Below, piece after piece: positions 57,952-64,000 of a DNA stretch of 64,000 nt; the stretch's first letter is position 1, and every line of letters starts with the position of its first letter. The stretch covers positions 1 to 64,000 of the forward strand of contig JADLGB010000127.1 in NCBI GenBank assembly GCA_020849535.1. Reading direction: 5' to 3'. The DNA comes from Candidatus Hydrogenedentota bacterium (lineage in GTDB: Bacteria > Hydrogenedentota > Hydrogenedentia > Hydrogenedentales > SLHB01). Position numbers and translations under genes: made by a program. The notes below the pieces were generated by a model. The model worked only from the letters and a program-made list of their open reading frames with translations. It was not told the origin of the DNA and did not search any database.

Positions 57952-58000
57952 CGGAGAGGGGGGTGACGCTTTCATCCCTCCGGAACAAACGAAAGTCAAG

Positions 58001-58282
58001 ACACAGGCGAGGGCGCCTGTGCGCACGTCTGTCTCTAACCAGAGAGTACGAACACCTTCTTGATGTTCTTGGCGGGAACGACGAATTGAAGAGATAAGGA
58101 GCGCCCGCGGCATGGCAAACGCGTGTGCCACAGGCGCCCTCGCATGTGTCTTCAATTGCCTTGCCTGTGGGGGTTCCACCTTATGTGCCGTGCTTGGTTT
58201 GCCAAAAGGCTTAACGAGTTTCAAAAAGACGAGGAATAGGAGATAGCCGTGTGGCACAGGCGCCCTCGCCTGTGTCTTCGTT
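58001..58282. repeat. Three copies of repeat C
   Basis: The gene-free stretch 57952-58288 holds one forward copy (58001-58030, ACACAGGCGAGGGCGCCTGT) and two inverted copies (58121-58153 and 58248-58282). The unit is a small hairpin AGGCG-AGGG-CGCCT with TGTGCCACACG attached. Nothing else was seen there. Confidence 0.75.
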
Positions 58283-58288
58283 GGTACT

Positions 58289-59287
58289 TCACCCTTGGGC
58301 CGAAGCGGTGGGGTCGCCGGGTGGCGCCGCATTCGGGGTAGGAGCATTTGTGCCGGATGCCTGCACTGCGTAGGCATCGTGCAGCCCGGGGTGCCCTTGG
58401 GGATGGGCCGCGTCGTGCTGTTCGGGCTCTACGTGGCTGGTGACGTTTACGATGAAGCCCGGAAAGAGTCCTTCGATCGCGTCTTCAATGCTCGTTGCGA
58501 TCCCGTGCGCCGTGTCGGTACTGGTTTCACCCGGCACCTGCAAATGCACTTCCACCCAGATCACGTCGTTGCTCTGCCGGTGCCGCAGTTGGTGATAGTC
58601 GGTGACACGGCCTTGGGCGACTGCTTCGTCCAGGACTTTGAGAATGAGCGGCGTCTTACTGGGGTCCGCCTGATCGAGAAGGCCCTTGGATGCGCCGTGG
58701 ATCAACCCGATACCTTCTTTCAGGATGTTCGTGGCGACGAGTATTGCGACGATGGGGTCGAGCCAAACGTAATTCGTAACCTGCACGATCACGACGCCTA
58801 TCACCACGCCGGCGCTGGTCCACATGTCGGTGAGCACATGCTTGCCGTTGGCAACCAGGATCAGAGAATTGCGCGATCGCCCGACGCGCACCAGGAAAAG
58901 ACCGAGGGCCAGATTCACCAGACACAGCGCTCCCGTGATGATAATGCCCAGTCCGAGGTGCTTCAGGTCGGGCCCTTCTATGAGTTCCAGGATGCTGGAG
59001 TAATAAATGAACGCGGCGGCCGAGAGGATCATGGCGCCCTCAAACCCCGCCGAAAAGTACGCGATCTTGCCATGGCCGTACGGGTGTGCGCGATCCGGGC
59101 TCTGGCGCGCATACCAGAGGCTGAATCCTGCGACACCGGTGGCGGCAATGTGCACGACGGATTCGGCGGCGTCGGACAGAATCGCGGCGCTGCCGGTCAT
59201 GACGTAGGCAAACATCTTGCCCGCCAACATGAGAATAGCCGTCGCCAGGCTGGCGGTCATGGCGGTCTGTCGCAGGTCCGATGGCAT
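58289..59287 (-). CDS. Cation diffusion facilitator (CDF) transporter
   Basis: This is a 332-aa protein with six membrane spans in the first ~210 residues. Typical motifs are GSAAILSDAAESVVHI in span 2, RAHPYGHGKIAYFSAGFEG, and GKHVLTDMWTSAGVVIG in span 5, which supply the metal-site Asp and His. A cytoplasmic C-terminal ferredoxin-like domain follows (DYHQLRHRQSNDVIWVEVHLQVPGETSTDTAHGIATSIEDAI). CDF proteins export Zn, Fe, Co or Mn by proton exchange; which metal is not evident. The last ~40 residues are a Pro/Ala/His tail (HDAAHPQGHPGLH) that may bind metal. Confidence 0.93.
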   Translation of the reverse strand: MPSDLRQTAMTASLATAILMLAGKMFAYVMTGSAAILSDAAESVVHIAATGVAGFSLWYARQSPDRAHPYGHGKIAYFSAGFEGAMILSAAAFIYYSSILELIEGPDLKHLGLGIIITGALCLVNLALGLFLVRVGRSRNSLILVANGKHVLTDMWTSAGVVIGVVIVQVTNYVWLDPIVAILVATNILKEGIGLIHGASKGLLDQADPSKTPLILKVLDEAVAQGRVTDYHQLRHRQSNDVIWVEVHLQVPGETSTDTAHGIATSIEDAIEGLFPGFIVNVTSHVEPEQHDAAHPQGHPGLHDAYAVQASGTNAPTPNAAPPGDPTASAQG

Positions 59288-59353
59288 GCCAATACCCTCA
59301 CATCCCGAATTCAGCTTACCACAGGTGATTGTGGCAGGAAAGCACGCCCTGCG

Positions 59354-59863
59354 TTACGCGAGTTCCGCGCGATTTACGGTCACACGGTGGCGGACATCAC
59401 CGGACAACTCGTGAACGCTGACGGTGACGGCGGCATCCGAAGCCTCGATGATCGCATAGGACGGCCGCTGACCGCGATCGAACTTCGATTTGAGATGCCC
59501 TGGGTTGACATGGAGAGAGGGGCCTATGCGTTCGATGGTGGCCACGTGGGTGTGCCCGGTCAGCACGATGGACGCGGCCAACTCGGCCGCACGGAGATCC
59601 TTGGCGGCATGCGCCGCGGCAATGGTGATTCCGCCCAAGGTCTCCACGATGCGCTTGGGGACTCTTCCGCTTCCGTACTCGGGACACCAGAGGCCGGGAA
59701 CCATGCGCACCGCGTGCCCCGCCATGGCCAACTCTGCGGCATCGGCATAATCGTCGCCGACGTGAATGATAAGTTCCGCACGGTGCCGTGTCTTGAGGTA
59801 ATCGGCTACCTCGTGCATCATCCGGCGGTTGCCGTGGGTGTCACTCATAACGCCGATGATCAT
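59354..59863 (-). CDS. YfcE/MJ0936-type metallophosphoesterase
   Basis: This 169-aa calcineurin-like phosphodiesterase shows the metal-site motifs in order: MSDTHGNRRM at the N-terminus, HVGDDYAD (~34), AAHA at ~84 in place of the usual GH(G/S) motif, and LTGHTHVATIERIG with NPGHLKSKFD (~105-130). The family cuts phosphodiester bonds in small substrates. The ATG at 59863 was chosen because the phosphoesterase domain begins right there; the longer open frame adds no domain. It shares a 172-base region with the divergent GNAT gene. Confidence 0.87.
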   Translation of the reverse strand: MIIGVMSDTHGNRRMMHEVADYLKTRHRAELIIHVGDDYADAAELAMAGHAVRMVPGLWCPEYGSGRVPKRIVETLGGITIAAAHAAKDLRAAELAASIVLTGHTHVATIERIGPSLHVNPGHLKSKFDRGQRPSYAIIEASDAAVTVSVHELSGDVRHRVTVNRAELA

Positions 59864-60035
59864 GCACTGCCCCAGGCACACCTGCGACGCGGATAGCCGC
59901 ACAGCATGCGCACGTGTGCCCTGCAAACGCGAGTGCATGACTTCCCCATGCGAGGCCTCCAAACGTGATTGGGAACTGGATTATAGCCTAGATACGAGTT
60001 GATTTCCCCAAGAACGCGGAATACAGTGCTTCTCC

Positions 60036-60656
60036 ATGCCGCAACTGAAGATGGAAAAACACGGGCTTGACGGCCTTCCCGTAGTCCCCCTGCCGGAGGG
60101 CTATACGCTCCGGCATTTTCAGCCCGGCGACGAGGAGGCGCTGGCTCGTATTTACGGTGAGTCAGAATTGGGCAGTTCCACGGTCGAGGCGGTGCGCAGG
60201 AATGTCCTGACCCACCCCTGTTTCAAACCGGAGCGCATCCAGGTGATCGAGTTCCAGGGGCAGCCCGTGGGAACGGCCGCGGCCTGGATCGAACATACCG
60301 AGCCCGACGTCGGCTACCTTCACATGGTCGGGGTGCTCTCGGAGCACAGGGGAAAGCGCCTCGGCAGAATCCTCACGCTGGCTGCGCTTCAATACACCCG
60401 AGAAGAGGGCTTCGATGTCCAACGTCTGGTCACGGATGATTGGCGTGACTCCGCCCTGCGTCTATATCTGGACCTCGGGTACGACCCAATTCTGGTGAAT
60501 CCGACCTTTCGCGTCCGCTGGGAAGCGATCGCGCGGCGGTTGAACCGTCCCGACATCATGGAACGCATGCGGGTGCTGCCCGTTCCGCCGGCACGGCCTG
60601 GGCTTCTCACCCGCTTGCTCCGTTTGCTGGGTTTTGCTAGGGTTGCATCCTCATAG
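60036..60656 (+). CDS. GNAT family N-acetyltransferase
   Basis: This 206-aa protein has the GNAT fold: TLRHFQPGDEEALARIYGES at the start, VIEFQGQPVGTAAAWI, VGYLHMVGVLSEHRGKRLGRILTLAALQYTREEG carrying the acetyl-CoA loop (R-G-x-x-L-G), and TDDWRDSALRLYLDLGYDPIL near the end. The last ~40 residues (IMERMRVLPVPPARPGLLTRLLRLLGF) form an amphipathic helix that could touch the membrane. The acceptor is unknown. It lies 60 nt before mnmG on the same strand. Confidence 0.87.
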   Translation: MPQLKMEKHGLDGLPVVPLPEGYTLRHFQPGDEEALARIYGESELGSSTVEAVRRNVLTHPCFKPERIQVIEFQGQPVGTAAAWIEHTEPDVGYLHMVGVLSEHRGKRLGRILTLAALQYTREEGFDVQRLVTDDWRDSALRLYLDLGYDPILVNPTFRVRWEAIARRLNRPDIMERMRVLPVPPARPGLLTRLLRLLGFARVASS

Positions 60657-60716
60657 ACCGGCGGTCCCCGTGAGGCCGCCCCGACAGAACTTCCAATCGA
60701 GGCACGTATTCCTCCC

Positions 60717-62594
60717 ATGAATCGCGATTTCGACGTTATCGTAGTGGGCGCCGGCCATGCCGGTATCGAGGCGGCGCTGGCGTGCGCGCGCAGCGGCCTG
60801 CGCACCGCCTTGACCACGATGGACGTCAACACCATCGGCAAGATGAGCTGCAACCCGGCCATCGGAGGCATCGCGAAAGGGCAGGTCGTGCGCGAGGTCG
60901 ATGCGCTCGGCGGCGAGATGGGCCGTTGCATCGATCGCACCGGCATCCAGTACAAGATGCTCAACCAGTCCAAGGGCCCGGCGGTGCACTCACCGCGCGC
61001 GCAAGCGGACCGCGAAGCCTATCAAAAAGACATGCAACGGGTCTGCGAGCAGCAGGACAATCTCACGCTGTACTCGGTGATGGTGGACGACTTCGTGATT
61101 CGTGAGGGCGCAATTGCAGGTATCGTGACCTCCGACGGCCGCGAGATTTCCGCCCGCGCCGTGATCGTGTGCACGGGCACATTTCTCGGGGGCAAGCTGC
61201 ACTACGGCATGCGCGATGTGCCTGGCGGCCGCTCCGGGGAACTCCCGGCGCTTGCACTCTCGCAGGCATATCGCAGGTTGGGATTTCAGATCAACCGGCA
61301 GAAGACCGGCACGTGCCCGAGGCTCCACTGCGACACGATCGATTACGGCGCGCTGCGCGAGCAGCCCGGCGACGAGCGGCCGCGCCCTTTTTCCTTCTCG
61401 ACGCCGATCGAAGGGTTCGCGCCGAACAAGATCATGTGCTGGATGACCTCGACCAACGAGCGCACGCACGATATCATCCGCGCCAACCTCGACCGGGCGC
61501 CCATGTTCACCGGCAAGATCGACGCCACGGGAACGCGCTACTGCCCAAGCATCGAGGACAAGGTGTTTCGCTTCGCGGACAAGAGCGAGCACCGCATCTT
61601 TCTCGAACCGGAGGGGCTCAACACGCCCGAGGTCTACGTCAACGGGTTGTCGACCAGCCTGCCGGAAGATGTGCAGCGGGCGATGCTGAAAACCATGCCC
61701 GGCCTGGAGGAGGCGCAAGTGGTCCGCCCAGGATACGCGGTCGAGTACGACTTCGTTCAGCCCACGGAACTGAAACTCACACTGGAAACCAAGAAGGTAC
61801 ACGGCCTCTTTCACGCCGGCCAGATCAATGGGACATCCGGGTACGAAGAAGCGGCCGCGCAAGGAATGTTTGCCGCGCTCAACGCGATTCGTTATGTACA
61901 GGGCCAGCCCCCCTTGCACATCGCACGCAGTGAAGCATATCTCGGCGTCCTCGTGGACGACCTGGTGACGCGCGGCGTGCTTGAACCCTATCGTTTGTTC
62001 ACTTCCAGGGCCGAGTATCGGCTGTTGCTACGGCACGACAATGCGGACCTGCGTCTGGCGAAATACGGGATCGCAGGCGACGCATTCGTGGAGGCGACGC
62101 GGCGCAAACAGGACCGCATCCACCGCGAGATCATGCGCCTGAAGTCAACCGTGCTGACACCAACGCGCGAGGTGGCCGAGTTCCTGGCCTCCCGCAATTC
62201 CTGCCCGATGAGCGAACCGCAGCCCGCGGCGCGCCTGGTGAGCCGGCCGGACTTGACGATCCAGGACGCATGGGCGCTCGCCCCTCCGGTGGAGGCCCTC
62301 ACGTTTGAGGAGGCGGAGCAGGTCGAGATCGAGATTAAGTATCAGGGCTACATCGAGCGGCAGGAACGCGATGTTGCGCGGTTTCGGGCCGCCGAGTCGT
62401 GGGCCATACCCGAAGACCTCGACTACTTCGCGATTCACGGCATGCCCCGCGAGAGCAAGGAACGGCTTGCCCAAGTCCGGCCTGACAACTTCGGGCAGGC
62501 GGCGCGCGTACCCGGGGTGCGCCCGTCGGATGTCGCGGCGCTGCACATCCACGTGGAGAAACTGGCCCGCTCCAACGCCACCTGGACGGCGTGA
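60717..62594 (+). CDS. mnmG: tRNA uridine 5-carboxymethylaminomethyl modification enzyme
   Basis: This 625-aa protein is full-length MnmG (GidA), which with MnmE makes the cmnm5 modification of U34 in several tRNAs. Landmarks are [23 protein letters not shown] for [45 protein letters not shown] in the form [19 protein letters not shown], and [16 protein letters not shown]. The C-terminal helical domain ends [24 protein letters not shown]. rsmG and mnmE are not adjacent, in contrast to many bacteria. It overlaps the threonine aldolase start by 4 bases. Confidence 0.97.
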   Translation: MNRDFDVIVVGAGHAGIEAALACARSGLRTALTTMDVNTIGKMSCNPAIGGIAKGQVVREVDALGGEMGRCIDRTGIQYKMLNQSKGPAVHSPRAQADREAYQKDMQRVCEQQDNLTLYSVMVDDFVIREGAIAGIVTSDGREISARAVIVCTGTFLGGKLHYGMRDVPGGRSGELPALALSQAYRRLGFQINRQKTGTCPRLHCDTIDYGALREQPGDERPRPFSFSTPIEGFAPNKIMCWMTSTNERTHDIIRANLDRAPMFTGKIDATGTRYCPSIEDKVFRFADKSEHRIFLEPEGLNTPEVYVNGLSTSLPEDVQRAMLKTMPGLEEAQVVRPGYAVEYDFVQPTELKLTLETKKVHGLFHAGQINGTSGYEEAAAQGMFAALNAIRYVQGQPPLHIARSEAYLGVLVDDLVTRGVLEPYRLFTSRAEYRLLLRHDNADLRLAKYGIAGDAFVEATRRKQDRIHREIMRLKSTVLTPTREVAEFLASRNSCPMSEPQPAARLVSRPDLTIQDAWALAPPVEALTFEEAEQVEIEIKYQGYIERQERDVARFRAAESWAIPEDLDYFAIHGMPRESKERLAQVRPDNFGQAARVPGVRPSDVAALHIHVEKLARSNATWTA

Positions 62595-63634
62595 GCATGG
62601 CGGAAATGCAGCCCGTAGATCTGCGTAGCGATACGGTGACGAAGCCGGCCTCCGGTATGCGCGCGGCCATGGCCAAGGCGGAAGTCGGGGATGATGTGTT
62701 CGGCGAAGACCCCACCGTCAACGTGCTGCAACGCCGCGCGGCTGGTCTACTGGGAAAGGAAGCAGCCCTGTTCGTTCCGTCCGGGACGATGGCGAATCTG
62801 CTCGCCTTCCTCTGCCAGAGCCGTCCTGGGGACACGGTCATCCTTCATGCGGACTCCCACCCCTTCAACTATGAGTCCGGCGGACTGGGCATGGTCGCGG
62901 GCGTGCTCACCAAGACGATCCTCGGCGACTTGGGCATTCTGGAACCTGAGTTGGTGCGGACCGCGGTGGTGCGCAATGACGACCATCACTACTCCCACAC
63001 GACCGTAATCGGCATTGAGAACACGACGAACCGGGGCGGGGGGGCGGTTTATCCGCTGCCTACCGTCGAGGCCATTGCCGCGATCGCGAAAGAGAACGGC
63101 ATGCGTCTGCACTGCGACGGCGCGCGCCTGTTCAATGCCGTGGTTGCATCGGGCACCGGGGCTGCGGAGTACGCGCGCCACTGCGACACGGTCAGCTTTT
63201 GTTTCTCCAAAGGACTGGGCGCGCCGGCGGGTTCAGTGTTGGTTGGCGATCGCGCGACGATAGACCGGGCACATCGCTACCGCAAAATGCTGGGGGGCGG
63301 CATGCGCCAAGCGGGTGTGCTCGCAGCGGCCGCGTTGTACGCGCTCGACCATCACATCGAGCGGCTTGCCGAAGACCATCTCCGTGCGAGCCGGTTCCGC
63401 GAATCGTTGAAAGACATTCCTCAGGTCGAATTCCCGCTGCCCTCTCCCACGAACATCGTGTTTCTGGACGTGCCGGACGCGCTGGCATACGTGGGTCACT
63501 GCGCGGAACGCGGCGTGTTCATGCTTCCAGTGAGTCCGACGCGCGTGCGCGCGGTCTTTCATCTTGACGTGGACGACACCGGACTCGAACGCGCCGTGGC
63601 CGCCCTGCGCGATGCGGCCGCCACACTCCGATAG
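62591..63634 (+). CDS. ltaE: Low-specificity L-threonine aldolase
   Basis: This 347-aa PLP enzyme of the beta-eliminating lyase family splits threonine or allo-threonine to glycine and acetaldehyde. Diagnostic stretches are [76 protein letters not shown] and the cofactor lysine (Lys207) in [15 protein letters not shown]. The GTG at 62591 overlaps the mnmG stop; an ATG at 62597 is an equal alternative. Together with the gcv operon in this window it points to active glycine metabolism, although the two loci are 40 kb apart. Confidence 0.94.
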   Translation: MSMAEMQPVDLRSDTVTKPASGMRAAMAKAEVGDDVFGEDPTVNVLQRRAAGLLGKEAALFVPSGTMANLLAFLCQSRPGDTVILHADSHPFNYESGGLGMVAGVLTKTILGDLGILEPELVRTAVVRNDDHHYSHTTVIGIENTTNRGGGAVYPLPTVEAIAAIAKENGMRLHCDGARLFNAVVASGTGAAEYARHCDTVSFCFSKGLGAPAGSVLVGDRATIDRAHRYRKMLGGGMRQAGVLAAAALYALDHHIERLAEDHLRASRFRESLKDIPQVEFPLPSPTNIVFLDVPDALAYVGHCAERGVFMLPVSPTRVRAVFHLDVDDTGLERAVAALRDAAATLR

Positions 63635-63639
63635 CGTGC

Positions 63640-64000
63640 TTATTCGTTAAGCAGTTCGCGTATCCGCACGATAAGGTCCGAAGGCCGGTACGGCTTCTGG
63701 ATGAAGCCGGACAGCCCCTTGCCGTTGAACTGCCCTGTCGCGTCCTGCTCGTTGTAGCCGCTGGAAAGAACCACGGGAATGGTCCGGCTCAGTTGGCGAA
63801 TCCTCCGATAGGCCTCTTCGCCTCCCATGCGCGGCATCGTCACATCGAGCAACACCAATCGAATCTCGCTGAGGTGCGCTTCGAGCAGTTGCAGCGCTTC
63901 TTCCCCGTCGCAGGCTTCGAGCACGCTGAATCCGGCCCGTTGAAGGGCCGCGCGGGTCACGGTGCGCACTGTAGTCTCATCGTCCACGACGAGGATTGTG
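63640..64000 (-). CDS. Response-regulator receiver domain, 5' end cut by window edge
   Basis: The visible ~120 residues are a full receiver domain that continues past the right edge (TILVVDDETTVRTVTRAAL). The phosphoacceptor Asp lies in LVLLDVTMPRMGGEEAYRRI, with the Thr/Ser switch in VVLSSGYNEQD and the conserved Lys in FIQKPYRPSDLI. Nothing follows the receiver, and FIQKPYR is typical of C-terminal receivers of hybrid kinases like that at 32153-34291. So it is most likely the end of a larger hybrid kinase, or a lone CheY-like protein. It converges with the threonine aldolase gene, five bases apart. Confidence 0.85.
   Translation of the reverse strand, partial: TILVVDDETTVRTVTRAALQRAGFSVLEACDGEEALQLLEAHLSEIRLVLLDVTMPRMGGEEAYRRIRQLSRTIPVVLSSGYNEQDATGQFNGKGLSGFIQKPYRPSDLIVRIRELLNE

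Noticed and set aside
58001-58282. CRISPR array from three copies of repeat C
   Set aside because: Copies differ in orientation and spacing (about 90-100 bases), are imperfect, and no cas genes are near.
60990-61919. 309-aa open frame antisense to mnmG
   Set aside because: It lies entirely within highly conserved mnmG sequence; it is a shadow frame.

Overview
The window is 64 kb of GC-rich bacterial chromosome with about 65 genes on both strands. No rRNA, tRNA, CRISPR array, prophage or insertion sequence was found by eye. The gene content suggests a free-living, probably heterotrophic, envelope-rich bacterium related to the Planctomycetota/Hydrogenedentota/Verrucomicrobiota side of the tree. 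The pointers are a DUF1080 protein, a parallel beta-helix protein, prepilin-like 'SPxxGxNVLxMDG' tails, a DUF4190 protein, a small TCCGVYARIY zinc protein and a UMF1-type transporter. This placement is inference; no marker phylogeny was possible.

Layout. (1) 0.3-6 kb: an exported beta-helix protein and a GH20-type lipoprotein, divergent from a DJ-1/PfpI protein, then a sugar isomerase-like TIM barrel. (2) 6-9.2 kb: a 46-aa membrane peptide and a split YeeE/YedE pair, facing a large unrecognised exported protein. (3) 9.4-15.6 kb: DUF1569, carA, a DNA photolyase, an alpha/beta hydrolase and a patatin lipoprotein. (4) 16-21 kb: a glycine cleavage operon, gcvT-gcvH-gcvPA-gcvPB plus a lipoate ligase. 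(5) 21-30 kb: an envelope run (zinc-ribbon HTH protein, amidase, GerM-like protein, murI, polysaccharide deacetylase-like protein, tsaD), then pilT and an exported coiled-coil protein. (6) 30-35 kb: a deacylase, two small heat-shock genes behind a full-consensus sigma-54 promoter, and a periplasmic-sensor hybrid kinase. (7) 35-42 kb: PHP phosphatase, MFS transporter, SDR, a lipoprotein, a radical SAM protein and a CocE-like hydrolase. (8) 42-48 kb: two zinc-ribbon proteins, a GT4 glycosyltransferase, a DUF4914-like P-loop protein and a TPR lipoprotein. (9) 48.9-58 kb: a DUF4190/pseudopilin-like protein, a beta-propeller lipoprotein, a GT39-like enzyme, DUF1080, and an ECF sigma factor with a large membrane regulator. 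(10) 58-64 kb: CDF transporter, phosphodiesterase, GNAT, mnmG, threonine aldolase and a receiver domain cut by the window edge.

How the genes work together. The gcv operon supplies T, H and P proteins and probably the enzyme that lipoylates GcvH; the L protein is not here. Short overlaps tie gcvPA-gcvPB, murI-deacetylase-tsaD and the sigma/regulator pair into units. The sigma-54 site and a hairpin plus a strong terminator delimit the hsp20 unit. Intergenic DNA is unusually rich in short palindromic repeats and in small tandem arrays with a 9-bp period, which recur at several loci with different core sequences.
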